In this document: one piece after another, positions 11,736-24,570 of the stretch
Layout: each line of letters begins with the position of its first letter
Position numbering within the stretch: the first letter of the stretch is position 1
Assembly (NCBI GenBank): GCA_023055505.1
Contig: JALIRH010000043.1
Location: 3,172,001-3,236,000 of the forward strand
Direction: 5' to 3'
DNA: 64,000 nucleotides
Origin: Callipepla californica brunnescens
Lineage: Eukaryota > Chordata > Aves > Galliformes > Odontophoridae
Translations under genes and position numbers: made by a program
The notes under the pieces: generated by a model
What the model was told of the DNA's origin: nothing
Seen by the model: only the letters and a program-made list of their open reading frames with translations
Databases searched by the model: none

Positions 11736-12824
11736 CTAGACAAACCACTTGGACAGATCGGGCACAGCCTGGTAGGTGGCCTCGGTTCTCTGCAGGAAGT
11801 GACAGGCTCTGCAGAGCTGCGTGCTCCAGCCGTTTGCCAGCACGGGTTTCAGCCACTTGCGCCACTGGAAGTAGCGCTGGTACCTCTCGGTGTCCTTGCT
11901 CAGCTCCTGCAGGTACTGGGCCAGTTCAGCAGCGCTGGCAAAGTCATCGACGTGGATGAAGGAGTCGGGGGGCAAGAAGCGCTCGTAGTTTACTCGAGGC
12001 GGCCCCAGAACAACAGGGATGGTGCCAGAGGACAGGGCATTCCTCCAGAGCTTCTCAGTGATGTAGTCTTTGTGCTGTGAGTTCTCAAAGGCCAAGTAGA
12101 AGTTGTACTGGGACACAGTGCGAAGGAGCATGTCCATGGACAGGGGCAAGTGATACCGCCCGTACACGTCCACGGGGATGTGTTTCTTCAGCTCCTCGTA
12201 GAACTTCACCCGGTGGGAGCTTGGTCTCCAATTGCTGACCACCCAGGCCACCATCTTGGTCTTGGGTGGGATGCTGAAGGGCTGGGGCTGGCTGAGCAGC
12301 TGCAGTTCCCCATAGGGAGTGAAGATGTCCGAGTCTCTCCGGTATGACATAGTCAGGTTGAAGAGGTTGTTCATGGCACCTAAGTTTGGAGAGTGACTTG
12401 GGGACTCCAAGTTGAACCAGATCCAGCGCTGGGATGGGAGCCTGGGGAGCCGGGCCAGTTTCTCTCTGTCCCAGTACACATCCCTGTGATGCATAATCAG
12501 AGCATCTGCCTTTTGGGACCAGCTGCGGTTGACGGTGAAGTGGCAGTTCGGGATGTCATAGAGCTCCGAGCAGTTGCTAAAACGAAAGCGCTGCCCAAAG
12601 GGCCACGTCCACAGCAGGATGGTCAGCTGGCGCTCACTCTTCGGTGCTGTACTCCCATTTCCAGCCTGGGGTTGTTCTGTAGAAAGTTGGGAATTGTAAC
12701 CCTCTGGCTTGGGAGTCCTGAACTGACGAAGGGAAGCAAAGAGGCAGAAGCTGAAGATGAAGCTGAAGAGGAAGAAGGTGAGCAGCTTCTTCCAAGAGAT
12801 CCTCTTCCCTTCCAAGAGCTCCAT
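11736..12824 (-). CDS. FUT6: Alpha-1,3-fucosyltransferase, FUT3/5/6 type (GT10)
   Basis: The 362-residue intronless coding exon matches the human FUT3/FUT5/FUT6 length (about 360). Order: short cytosolic tail, one membrane anchor near residues 14-33 (type II Golgi protein), stem, then the GT10 catalytic domain with the family signature around 242-264 (FYLAFENS...DYITEKLWRNAL). Sequons lie at Asn56, Asn84, Asn99 and Asn156. The enzyme moves fucose from GDP-fucose to GlcNAc of lactosamine chains (Lewis x type antigens). HHRD at 112-115 has Arg where human FUT3 has the Trp needed for alpha-1,4 activity, so type 2 acceptor (alpha-1,3) specificity is inferred. The start was chosen because it follows acceptor TTTGCAG (exon begins at 12832) and matches the family N terminus. 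The frame stays open to 13397, but that part is probably 5' UTR and intron. Human FUT3, 5 and 6 are later duplicates, so one-to-one naming is approximate. Confidence 0.93.
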   Translation of the reverse strand: MELLEGKRISWKKLLTFFLFSFIFSFCLFASLRQFRTPKPEGYNSQLSTEQPQAGNGSTAPKSERQLTILLWTWPFGQRFRFSNCSELYDIPNCHFTVNRSWSQKADALIMHHRDVYWDREKLARLPRLPSQRWIWFNLESPSHSPNLGAMNNLFNLTMSYRRDSDIFTPYGELQLLSQPQPFSIPPKTKMVAWVVSNWRPSSHRVKFYEELKKHIPVDVYGRYHLPLSMDMLLRTVSQYNFYLAFENSQHKDYITEKLWRNALSSGTIPVVLGPPRVNYERFLPPDSFIHVDDFASAAELAQYLQELSKDTERYQRYFQWRKWLKPVLANGWSTQLCRACHFLQRTEATYQAVPDLSKWFV

Positions 12825-12968
12825 GAACGGATCTGCAAACACCACAGACAGAGCACTGAGGGGTGGCTGCGTGCCGACGCCAGCAGGGCTGCGGCTCCGG
12901 GTGCACGGCATGGCAGGCATCCGTGCAGGGGAGCAGGGTGGGCAGACACAATACTGAGGCACGTTTAC

Positions 12969-13300
12969 CTCCGTCCCCCTCCTCGCACAAGGAACGGCCG
13001 CCGTGAGCGCATCACGCACGGCGTGCTTACACCAGCACACACCCATAGGGCACAGCCGCCTCTCCGCAGCTCCCGGCCTTCCTTCCATCCCCACCCATGG
13101 TCCGTTCTCCTCAGCCCCCCGCCATTTCCAGTGGAAATCCGGGACGCGCAGCCCCTCCGAGCCGCGCCATGCCCAGCGCTGACAGACACAGCCCTGAGGC
13201 GCTGCCCCGCCCACCGGACCCAAGCCCCACCCCTTCTGCTCACACCGCGCTGTGATTGGCTGGGGGGACGAGCCACGCCTCCTGTCCCTCAGAGCGGGAA
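12969..13300 (-). promoter_or_regulatory. FUT6: CpG-rich promoter and candidate untranslated exon of the fucosyltransferase gene
   Basis: On the minus strand a donor GGAG|GTAAAC lies at 12969/12968. It pairs with acceptor TTTGCAG before 12832 to give a 136-bp intron just upstream of the coding exon. Upstream DNA is CpG-rich, with a CCAAT box in minus orientation (ATTGG on plus at 13255-13259) and a GC box (CCCCGCCC near 13204). No TATA box was seen. A dispersed-start promoter firing leftward from about 13100-13250 is inferred. Confidence 0.45.
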
Positions 13301-13449
13301 GGCGCTTCCCCACCGCGCCCACACGCAGTGGCGGCCATGTTGACGTTGACACCGTCTTGGGGCCGCGGTTGGTGGCTGCCTCTTGGTTGCGCGTCACACC
13401 AGGAGGAGTGTGTGAAATGCATATAGGAGCGCACGGAAGGGTGTACGGA

Positions 13450-16400
13450 CATCTGTTTTATTTACCATGGATACACGGATGGAGTCATCTACGCGCGCGT
13501 GCGCATCCCAGTCGTGGCCAACAGCAGCCAGAAAAGCAATCTGCAGTTTGGGGGTTCTTGTGGCCTCCGTAGCCCCATCCCTATGGGGTCCCCTCTCTGC
13601 ACCGCAAACACGGTCTTTCTGCAGCACCTCCGTCACTCTCACCGGTCCCTTTGCTCCTCCTGCGGTTCCTGTGCTCTCTAGGAGCTTCAGCCCAAGTCCC
13701 ACATCCCAGGTTCTGCCCCTTTTGCAGTTCTCGGGACCGTCTAGCATTGCACGCTTAGTTTGCTGCCTCTTCTTTGCAGGACAAGGGAGGGCACAGAGCA
13801 CCAGCTCACACCCTGCGGTGTCTTACAGGGTTTCCAGCAATAGGATTTCTGTCGGAAGATGACGGGACTGGCACCAGTCACTTCCTCTCTTGTCTATCGG
13901 TCATACCGACGCTACCGACGGGCGTGATGTGAGAGCACAAAGGGAAAAAAACACCTCCCTGCGTACACATATCCACAGACCTCCTCCCTGATGCACCCGT
14001 GTGCCCCTAAAAAAAGGAACGAACGGTGGCTACTCACCTCTTGTCACGGTCCCGGTGTGAAACCACGCAGCGTAGGGGAGAGCCGAAGTGAAGGGCTCAA
14101 CCAGGAAAAGATGAGAACAAAGGAAAGTGCGGATGTGGTGTGAGATCAAGGGCAAGTTCCAGGCGTTCCTTTGCATCTTATATCACGTGTTCCAGATGGC
14201 AGCCGCCAGAACCTTCACCCAGTAATAGGCCATGAGAAAGCCAGGACAGATTCCTCTGACAAATTAAAGAACAAATGTTTAACAAAGCATTTTACTGAGT
14301 GTGGTTAAAGCACCTCTACACATGCAATAGTCCGCTTCCCAGACCGTTCCGAGCCCACAGGATTTGCATATGATGTGCTATCTTTTCCACCTTGTGTCAC
14401 ATAGAAGGACATCTTTGTTTGAGAAGGGTGGGGAAAGTTAGCAGGGAGTGGAGGTTGAAGCACCGGGTCTGCAAGCCCCCTGGTATCAAACAGACTCCAT
14501 GGCACTGCTGACTCCACCCCATGCCACATTTCCTCTTCTAGTCACCCTTCCAAGACCTTCGGTGCTGTAGAACTGGTGAGTTCATGGATCACCTTGAGCT
14601 TCAAAGACAAGCACTTGCTCAGGACTGTCTGGGGGATCCTTTCTGTATTTTCCTGGTTTTGGAGTGTCTCCGGCACCAGTGGTATTGTACAACACGGTCT
14701 GGCGAGGCTGTTGGCTACGGGCAGACTGAATTGCTCTTGCATTGATTTTGGCTGCACTTGGCTGGGACAATAAAATACAGCCATTATGTGTTATTATGGA
14801 GATTAAATGTCGTTTCTTGCTGAGGTTATACGAGCACTGCAGCCAGCAGCACAAATGAAACTCCTGCATGATGTCCCCAGATGTAGCTTTCTTCAAGGCT
14901 GCGGAGAAGAAAGAAGATTTGAGTTTCCAAGCACTGCAGGAAGCTCTGAATTGAAGGATCCTGTAGCACCAGATGAGACGGTTCAGGCAGGTAGAAAATT
15001 CAAGACTTCAGTACCCCCGGAACCAGGGCCACAAGGAACTTCACCTGTCAGGGGTGATTAATGAAAATTAAACATATGAGCACATGCAGGGAAGCCACGG
15101 AAAACAAATCATGGAGCTGTGAATTGAGAATTGTTCTGAGTGGCACAGGCGACTTGAGGTGACAGATCACCTACTCAGAAGGTGATGTAAGATTAGAACA
15201 CAGCTAGAACAAAGACGCCGTTCAGGTAATACACTTGACAGGACCAAACACGATGAGTTATTGCTCTATGATGAATAGTTTTAGTAATCCCTTTATCTTG
15301 AGACTAAAAAATAGGCTGTGTATAGGAGGAGCTTACTGATGACTGCCCTCGCTGACAAAGAAAGCGACTGCAGAGCTTCCAGGGCTGAACATTCACCTCT
15401 GTGAGTGCATCAAGAGAGGGCTGAGCCCTCTGCACCAATGGAGCAATATTCTCATTGCATATGTAGCATGTGAGGGCAAGCCCTGAGCCCAGGGCTGCAG
15501 CGGAGACATGAGCTTTAACCACACTGTCTGGTGTTCCTCTAACCAGACACCTTGTCACAAGACAGAGACTCCAGGGGGACAGCACGTGTGTCTCACGGCC
15601 CCATCAGCAGCATGCACCTCCTAGAACCAAGACATTAAATGTCCACATTAAAAATAGCTGGGGAAAGGTCTTGATGTATTTCTGATTCCACTGGAAAGCT
15701 TCTGCAGAATCTACCAGGGAACAACACTGCGTTTGTCTCCTTGGGCCAACTGGGAAGTGTAAGAGCAGGGCAAAGCAGCGGGAGGAATGCAGAACTCTGT
15801 CACGAAACCTCACCGGGGAGCTCTGCCTGGGGCACTCACAGCTGCAGTTCTTGGCCACTCCCTGATCATCTCCTGCAGAGAGATGATCAAGGTTTTCCAG
15901 GAACAAAGACCTTACGGGATATGAGAGAGGCAAATACCAATGTGGTAGTCCCAAACACACGGCTGAGCCTCAGCAGGTAGGATGGATAGGTCCTGTCCGA
16001 ACATGATGACTTGGTGCTGTCCTCCAACACCCTCAGCACTTCTGCCTGCACAGACATAAAGGAGTACCAATAGGCGCTCTCACATTGCTAATTTCTCATG
16101 TGGGTTTCCAATGTAAGGGAGGAGAACCAGGGGAGGTACCGAACCACAAATGTAAAATAGGCCCTAAGATGCCAGGGTTGTTTGTGCCTCACCACATAAT
16201 CCCACGCTCTGGTTGGCATCCAGCAATGGGTTTCTGATCCCCTAGGCTAGACCAGCCTCATGGCACAGCCTGGTAATGACAGATTGGAAAGATGTGGCAC
16301 CGGGAATGGATTTCGCTATGCCTGATCCTGAGCACTCTCATGGCAGAGAGAGCTGGGTGGGAGCCCGAGGTTGGCAGCACCAAATCCTGCACCCCTTCTC

Positions 16401-19400
16401 ACACTGCCTCTCTGCGTAGGCTAAACCACATTCCCACTGTCTCTGCTCAGCCTGCCCCATGGTTTCACTCTACTAAACTGCCAGTGCTGCACACCCACCT
16501 GCCCCACAGCTCTTCCTGGACAGCAGCACCTTTGGCATGGGGCTGACTCCTCGGGGCAGCCTGGGCCATGCAGCCCCACTCCAGCTCCCCCCAAAGAGTG
16601 TCAGGGAGCCCTGGTTTATCACAGCCACGCGCTGCCGTTTGACCTGGCCCACTCAGCAAATGGGCATCTGCATGTTAGGCAAAAAGCCACATTCCCTCTG
16701 ACAGTTTACACCACCTCCCCTGGTTCAGAAGCAGCCGAACATATGGTGTGCTGCCCCCACAGCTGTCCCCATCCTGCCTGTTTAGGAACAGGAAACATCA
16801 AACATCTTTCCCAACCAGCACACAGTGGTGCTGGTGCAGAATTTCAGCAACTGCAAACAGTGGCACCTCAGAAATCCGTTTTGGTCCAAACCATCCAATC
16901 AGACAGACCCGAATACTGGAGTGGAAAAGGAAACTGGGGCGTAGAAACATCTCTCATGGGTGCGAGGGAACCAGCTTTGTATGTACACCCATGGGAACGC
17001 TGCTGAGAGGCAACTTTCTGGTTTAGAAAATGTTTTTCTGCTGTTCTGCACAGAACCATCCCATGCTGGGCTTGGAGAGAGCACTGGGAGCAACCACGCT
17101 TCTGGCTCTGCGAGTTCTCTTAGCTCAGACTGGTGAACTGTGTGGGGAGCTCAGGTTTTTTCCCTCTCTCAGACTTTTCCAGCCTGTGCCTGGATGTCCC
17201 TGATGGCTTTTGACCTCAAGGACAACCACAGTGAGCTTTGTTAGGGTTTAAGGAGTCGCAACAGTTTCCTCTGCCCCCACTTCTCTCCAGTCTGGACCCA
17301 ACAACTGCGGAGCACCCAGAACTGCTGGATGCTGAAGGTAACCCAGCGCCGAGCAGCGTGGCTGCTTCCAATGAGCTTCAGCACATCTGAGCTCCTGTTC
17401 CCATTCCCAGCCCCACGTGGACTCCCAGCGTCGTATGAGGATACGGACTTTGAAAAAAAAAAAAAAAAAGGCTTTATAAAGTTTATATCCACAGCTGCAC
17501 AGCAGCCCAGGAGCAGAGGGCTCTTTTTGATGAGCGTTTAACGAGTATCAAGGAAATTGAAACCCCACTGCTTCACTTTCCGGTTTGGTTCTGGTTTGCT
17601 TTTTCGCCACATTTCCTATAGAAATGTGCAGTGTGTGATAGAGCTGTGGTTTAGATATTCTGCCTGCATTTCCCCCGGTCCCCCGCGCATCACTGCCTCT
17701 CTTCTCACATGAAAAGTCCTTCAGAAACCTCACCACTGCTGCATCTTCACTCTCATCTTCATTTTCCTCTTTGTGACTTTTCTATATCCCCAACACAAAG
17801 ACCTTCCAGGATCTTTTCCGCCAGAGAGAAGATGTGACCACCTCTGCATTCAAAGCTACATTCAGCATCTGGAGAAGGCTCAGGGGAACCCACAGGGCTA
17901 CAGTTATTTCTTAGGATAAGGTGCCTTAAGACCCCAAAAGACCGCTCCATCCTGCAGCTGGGCCTGTACCAGGATGTACCAGGGTAGATTTGGGAGCTTT
18001 TGCTTGGCTTTCAAACCCAACAGGTGGAGAGCTGAGCTCTTTATTTGTCCCCTCTCTGGATTTTTTCTACACCCACCACTCTCTCCCAACAACACTGAGA
18101 ACCTGACTGTGAAGGTGGATGGTAAAGCACAGCATGTCGGGGTGTTTCAGAGGCAGCTCCAGCGCTGCCCATATCCCCACCATCGTCCTCATCATCAGCT
18201 TCAAAACAGGAGGCAGATAAGATATTGCCTGCTAATGGCTTCCCATATAAATATTAGGACCTTCCCTCTCAACCGGTTTACTCTGTGCGCTGACCCCCTC
18301 GCCGAGGTCGCGGGGAATGGGGAGCTGTGGGAGGTCCCCAAGTTTTATAAATGAGAGGGTCTCCCCGTGTAGGCACGTACCATGAGGCACCCAGGAGCCA
18401 AACTCACTGATTAATGGTACCAAGAAAGGCCGTTGCAGCACCGGAGCTGTGCTGAGGAGGGATTACTGAGAGATTTAGCAGTTCAGGTGGATTAAGGGCA
18501 ATTTGTCATTTGTCGGCTGTGATACTTTTGGGAAAAAGAAAAAGGGAAAAAAAAAAAAAGGGGAGCTGAAAATCATTTAGTGTGCAAGGAGGAGAGAAAA
18601 ACGTGGCTGTTCCCTTTGGTTTTGATGCAGCGGAGGTGTGGATGTGGCTCCAGGTTCGCAGTATGGGGCTGATGGGGGGATGCATGGTCGGTCTGTGAGG
18701 TTCAGAGCGGATCCAAGAGAGCTCACCATCTCTTCCACTGCAGCACGTGCAGATCCCGTTAGGTGCTGAGCTGTCGCAACCAGTCCCAGTGCCCCATGTG
18801 TGAGATGGAGAACAGGAGGATTGGGTCTTAGCAGATGCTGGATGCCCCCGTGCAAAGCATCCCTTGGAAGGGACGAGCTGCGCTCCAACACGGTCTGCTG
18901 GCAGCAGGGCCCAGCTCTCCATCTGCACACTTTCCTTGCCAGAAGAAAGCAGAGCTGGGCAGTGACCCCCTCCCCATCTGCACAGTGTGCAGTTGTATTT
19001 TTTTTTTCCCAGAAAAGCCAAAGGAGGGGCTACAAGGAGAAAATGAAAGAGGCAAGTGGCTGGAAATGTAACTAATCAGATTATAATGGAGACCATGCTT
19101 GCTTCACATCTCTGGTTTCAGAGGAAATCTAGATAAACAAGTAAAGGTGCAGCTGAAGTACCGCAGGTCTCAGATTGCAAAGAGTAATCCGGGACACACT
19201 GCCCTGCAGTTTGACTCCTGCAGAGAGGATCGTTGTGGAATAACTCAAGTTATCGCCCTGAGGATGGGGCAGTCATGGAAGAGGCAACGAGGCAGCAAAC
19301 AGCCCTCCTCCGCTTAATGAAAACCAGCACACCGTCCTGACCAGGGCTTGTCGGGGAAGCACAGAGCTGACCCTGATGAGATGGGGGAGCAAGGGATGGG

Positions 19401-22260
19401 CAGGAGTGCTCCCACACCAGCACAGCCCCAGCTGCTGTATCCAGATTCGGTTTAAATAGCATTTTTTCTGTAGGGTTGACAAGATTAGATCAAGTTCCAG
19501 TGAGCACTATGGACCGTGGGCTCAGCCTCGCAGGTCCTGGCCCCAAACCAGTGCCAGGTTCAACTGGGAGATGCCGTGGGAAGGCTTTGGAGGAGCCCAG
19601 ACCCCACCTCTCAGTAACTTATTTTTATGGCAGTTGGGAGAATCTGTCATTTCTTTCAAGGTGCCTCTCTTGGGGCTGCGGCAAGTCGGGCTGTCTTGCT
19701 ATTTATTTTCACATCACGCTATGCTGTCCTCGAGTTTCTAAACAGAAGTTACTTCCAGTTCTCAAATGGAAAATGTTCCTCTTGCGAATGGAAAATGCAA
19801 ACATTTCCATTGTGGTCACGTGGTGGTTCCTTTCCCACCAAAATCTTCCTGCGTGGAGAAATCCATCTGCAATGACCCCTGGCTGCAAAATAGGGTTCAA
19901 ACCAACCTTTCTAATCACAGCTTCCCTGCTCCCAAGATGACCACATCATTGCAGAGCCTGAGGAGCATCCTGCTCCTGCTGCACATCTCAGGTTTGTGTT
20001 GAGGATAGGACAAAATTCAGGGCACGTGCAAGAACATCTCCCAAGCAGGATGCTTCACCAGCATTTGGTTGAGGAGGAAGAATGGCCCCGAGTAAACCCG
20101 AAGCTCTTTGGCTGTTACAAGCAGTCCGCAGACATCTGGGCAGTGCATTCACTCATGGGCTGACTGAACCACTCTGTTCTTCACTGCTTCAGCTGCCACC
20201 ACTGTTGTGACCCAGGGTCCCCGGCTCAGGTGGGACCCCACTCAGCCCTTCCCTGTCCAGGGGCACCCCCAGACCTGGCAGCAGCGTGCAGCAAGGCTCA
20301 GCTGGTTCCCATCCGCCTCCTCCTCGCAGCTGCCCCCAATGAGCTCCAGATGCAGGACTGGGTGTGCGAGGGCACGAGGCACTGCGCTGGAGGGGAAAAG
20401 CGGAGGCAGCTGAGACTGCTGCTTTTATCTCCTTCGCTGTTTATAAAAAGAGAATTAGTGCATGGTTGCCAACAATTTACTCTGGCAAGGGCAGTCCTCC
20501 AGAAATGCTTGAACCGCCGTTGCAATGAGTGGACGGGGCTCGACTTCCAGCAGCTCCCACTGCTGGCCCAGCAGGGCTGCTGAGACCCAATGGCAACCAC
20601 TGGGGTTGGGGGTGCTGCCATGCAGCCCAGCTCAGCAGAGGGACTAAACCACCACGAGATGCTGCAAGGACACCAAAGATTGCTCTGCTCAACCACCACG
20701 CCAAGAGGCTTCTCTCCATGCACAGTGGGGTGGGAGGTGGAAGGCTCTGACAGCTTTGCCCTTGGAGAATCCCAAAGGCTGTGGCATCCCATAAGTCACA
20801 TCCTGACCAGAATGCACAGCCCTGCCATGCTCTGGGCAGGGACAGTGGCTGTAAAATGAGTGTGCTGTGTTGTTTGTGCTTTTCCCCAAGAGCCTGGACC
20901 ACAGAACTCTAGAAGACACCGCTGCAGTAGCTTTGGGCCAAGTGGATCCAAGACCTGATAGCAAAATGTCATCATCTGAAGGCTCTGACCACACCCAGCT
21001 CAAGCAGGATGCCTTCGGACAGAGAGCTCAACCACAGCGCTGATTGCCCGCAGATGTTCGCTGTGATTCTGGAGAGCTCTGCTGGATTCAGGGCACAGCT
21101 GGAGTCCGAAAGCTGGACGAAGCTGAAGCCCCATCCCATCACGATGGAGTTGGTGTGTTTCTCCTCTCAGCGCTGCGTAGGCCTGTTGATAGATAATTGG
21201 ATTAAGAGCAAGCCAGCATCTGCTCAAGGTTATTTATTGCCTTTAAGAGGCGAGCTTTATTTGAAATTATTTTGGTCTTATCTTATTTCGGTGCATGAGT
21301 TTTGGAACATCCTGGATCCACCAGCATCCCCTCTGCGTGGTGTCAAACATTTGCCAGGCAAAGTCAGCCCTCCCTGCAGCACCGGAGAGGGCTGCGGAAC
21401 ATCTGCAAGAGGGTGTTGTTCCACCATAAAACCCCACCGAGGCAGCGGCGAAGCTTTAACCCCAAGCTGGGGATCTCCCTACACGTCCCCTGTGGAGCTG
21501 CGACCCCTTCGTGGTCCTCCACTATGGTGAGGACCCGCACCTGGAGTTCACTGCTCACAAAGGCAGTGTTGGCCGCATCAGTGTTCATCTTCCCCAACCT
21601 CCCTGTGTTCCTCAAACAAACACTCCGTCCTGCAGCCAAGGGATGCCAGCAGACACTGGGCACCCCAACCAGTGGGAAACACACGCGTGCAGCATGGAAA
21701 CACCCAGCGGAGCTGTGCCCTCTTCTTTTTTTCATCCACCTATAAATGTTGAGGACTTTATCTTCTCTCTGCTTCCCTCGGTTCAGCTGCTCACAGCCCT
21801 TTGCCACACCTCTGCCGGGAGCAAACACGGCCAACGCTCCCCTTGCCCGTACACCATGCTGCTGTTTGCTCACTGTGATTCATCCGGGCTCTGCCAGGAA
21901 GGTGCTCAGCATTTCACAGGCCCTGCAGGAGCCCATCTGTCTGGGGATGTGATTCAGGGCAGCTCCACGCATGGACTGGCAGAAAACCAAAGTTTTCTGG
22001 TTTAAGCGTAGCTATTTGGAAAGGGATTAAGCAGTAATAAGCAGCTGGTTTTGGAGAATAATCATGAGAGCAGAGGGTATGCACCATGCAAAGCTGCGTG
22101 GGGAGATGGGCCCTAAGGCACAGAGCGGGGCACAGCCCGAAAGGAAAACCTCCTCCAGTGCCAATGAGGATGAGGATGGGGAAACTGGTGGTTTGGGTTG
22201 GAGGTTTTGGTGTTGGGATGGGTTTCTTGCACCATGGGGGGATTTCAGTGGGAGTGTTTA
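13450..22260. other. Gene-free stretch between FUT and ATCAY, first part
   Basis: No coding gene, tRNA or recognisable transposon is supported. Two blocks stand out as possible enhancers. One is 18170-18360, with GATA site AGATAAG at 18215-18221 and an AT-rich CCATATAAATATTAGG at 18243-18258. The other is 21090-21320, with ATAATTGGATTAAG near 21193 and a long AT-rich run. Another AT-rich patch is 22000-22065. A minus-strand donor-like CTCACCTC near 14035 could belong to a far-upstream FUT exon, but nothing else supports it. Confidence 0.3.
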
Positions 22261-22264
22261 GGAG

Positions 22265-22540
22265 AAGGAGGAAAAAAGGTGGGGGAAGTCAGAAAAAGAA
22301 TGAAAAAAATAAATAAAAGGAAGAAGGAAGAAAAAAAAAGGAAAATGGGGAAAGAGAGGGGAAAAGGAAAAGTAGGAAAAGGGAAAATAGGAAAAAAAGG
22401 AAAAAAGGGAAAGGGAAAAAGGAAAAAGGGGAAGAAAAAAAAGGAAAAAAGGGGAAAAAAGGAAAAAGGGGAAAATGAAGAAAAAAAACCAAAAGGAAAA
22501 ATAAAGAAAAATAAAAAGAAATAAAAGGAAAAAGAAGTTA
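22265..22540 (+). repeat. Purine-rich low-complexity tract
   Basis: About 275 bp of nearly pure A and G on the plus strand (GGAAAAAGG and AAGGAAAA words), less regular than the tract at 8.4 kb. Open Lys/Gly- or Phe/Pro-rich frames across it are not genes. Confidence 0.9.
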
Positions 22541-22914
22541 ATGGAAAAAGGCAAACTGGCCCATTGCAGGGAGCATAAAGGTGCATTTTTCACCCTGGGT
22601 GGAGGATCTCCTCTCCCTGCGGGGGAATGGTGGGAGGAGGAGAGCACAGCACTTTCGGACACCCTCGGGCTCTGGGCTGTGCTCTCCCAGAAGGAAACAC
22701 CCAAAAATCCCCGGCAGGAGAAATGTGACCCCGGCAGTGCCGCTCGGCTTTGCTGGGACAGCAGAGATCACAGAGCAACAGCGAAAAGAAACTCTTGCAG
22801 AACCACAGAGTACCACTCAAATGCCACTGGGAACGGGGCACAGAGCTTTGTCTGATGGAGAACACCTCGCTCTGCTCTGCTCTGCCATGCTGCTGGGAAC
22901 GGCGCACAGCATCA

Positions 22915-23090
22915 CTGCCACGGCATCACCACCACCACGGCATCACTGCCATGGCATCACCACCACAGCATCACCATCACCACGGCATCACTGCCACGGC
23001 ATCACCACCACCACAGCATCACCGCCACCACAGCATCACTGCCACAGCATCACCACCATGGCATCACCACCACCATGGCATCGGCATCGC
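22915..23090 (+). repeat. CATCAC-based minisatellite
   Basis: Imperfect copies of GGCATCAC, CACCAC and CATCACTGCCAC words repeat over about 175 bp, probably grown from a (CAC)n core. Confidence 0.85.
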
Positions 23091-23159
23091 CTGCGTGTGC
23101 GCCCGCCGCACTGAGAGCCACGGGGAGACAGAGCTGGAAGAATAAAGAGCTCTCTGGGG

Positions 23160-23340
23160 GGGAAGATATGTTTTCAAATTGTCAGCTGTGCTCGCTTAAA
23201 ATCAATTATAACTCCAGTCCACATGTGGTGGTGTTTTAATGAATTCCCCCTTCCCCCCCCCCTCCCCGTCTGTAACCTAATTCACACCAGCGACGGTGTT
23301 CCAAACTCTGCTCCAGCGAACTCCTTCTGACGTCAGCGCA
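23160..23340. promoter_or_regulatory. Candidate enhancer with perfect CRE palindrome
   Basis: A full CREB/ATF site, TGACGTCA, is at 23328-23335. It lies just after an AT-rich block (23165-23250) holding CAGCTG and CACATGTGG E-box-like words and homeodomain-like TCAATTATAA and TTTAATGAATT. There is no nearby gene start, so any role is inference. Confidence 0.3.
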
Positions 23341-23814
23341 GCGCAGCAGCGGTCCCAGTGCCCACCCGGGGCTCATCCCACTCAGAGCCGTTCTTTGCTC
23401 TCCCCAGATGCGGCCAAACCTCTCCTCCTGATGCCGGGTGCTGGCCATGCAGGCTCAGGCCCTCGACAGCTCGGGTTTGAGCTGCGGGAACCTCTCCGAG
23501 CCACATCAGCAATGGAAAGAGCACAACCCCATCAAAAAAACACCCAAGGACCTTCCCCCGCCCCGCTCTTGCCCCCGACCCATCAGCTGGCTCCTCCAGG
23601 AGCACGCCAACGCTGGTCGCGTGTCATCGGGAAGGAATTCCTGCTATTTCTGATCGTGGAGATGAATCGGTCCTGCAGCAAAGTCCTCAGACCACAGAGC
23701 GTTTCATTGGCTCTTCTGCTCCCGGACGGGGCCGTCCAATGCTGCGCTCATTCCTGGGCATCCCCAGCCCCGCTCGTAAATCAAAGCGTTCCAGTCCCGC
23801 TTTCCTCTCCGCAT

Positions 23815-23960
23815 CCACAAACGCTCGCAGAGGTTTCTTCTTTAGTCAATTCCATCTGGGCAATTGTTCAAATATTTGAAGCGGACCTGCTCTTTTTATG
23901 ATAGAATGACAAGCTCTGGAGCCGTAATTTAGCCCAGACCTAAATATGTCTGATTCAAGG
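23815..23960. promoter_or_regulatory. AT-rich candidate conserved noncoding block
   Basis: A 145-bp patch rich in homeobox and forkhead-like words (TTTAGTCAATT, CAATTGTTCAAATATTTG, CGTAATTTAG) stands out from GC-rich flanks. It has no coding potential or repeat structure. Confidence 0.25.
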
Positions 23961-24269
23961 TTTTAAAAGTCCTCCACGCTCAGCCTCACGCAGCAGCAGT
24001 GACCGAGGCCGCGGTTCAGCTCAGGGCACACACATTGGGATGCCAAAAACCACTGCCCATGGGGCACACACCTCAGGGCCCTCTTAAACCCAAAGTGGAA
24101 AGGCCTCCGGGATCCCATTGATCCACGAGATCGATGGATAAACACATTAGTGCAGAGAACGGATGGCGGCACGTTTGGAAGGGATTTCATCAATACAAAC
24201 CCACGGCAGAGACCACGAGCCCCATCTCCACGCAGGTCCCACTCCCCTGGAATGGAACCTGTCCCCGTG

Positions 24270-24570
24270 AGACCACTGGGAGCAGCAGTGGTGGTGGGGC
24301 AGGAACCAGTCCACGGGTGGGGTCACTGGGCAGGAACCAACCCATGGATGGGATCACTGGGCAGGAATCAGCTCAAAAGTGGGGTCACTGGGAAGGAACC
24401 AGCCCATGAGTGGGGTCACTGGGAAGGAACCAGCCCATGAGTGGGGTCACTGGGAAGGAACCAGTCCACGGGTGGGGCCACTGGGCAGGAATCGACCCAC
24501 GAATGGGGTCACTGGGCAGGAACCAACTCATGAGTGAAGTCATTGGGCAGGAACCAGCCCACGAGTGGGG
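24270..24570 (+). repeat. 31-bp minisatellite
   Basis: About ten copies of a 31-bp unit containing GGTCACTGGG and AGGAACCAGCCCA, with scattered point differences. Confidence 0.9.

Noticed and set aside
12825..13397. 191-codon N-terminal extension of the fucosyltransferase frame
   Set aside because: It runs through the CpG island, lacks family similarity, and is interrupted by a good donor and acceptor pair. The ATG at 12824 matches the family N terminus and membrane anchor position.
15304..15960. Two neighbouring minus-strand open frames of 93 and 118 codons
   Set aside because: No splice-site support, family motif or codon pattern like the true exons; probably chance.
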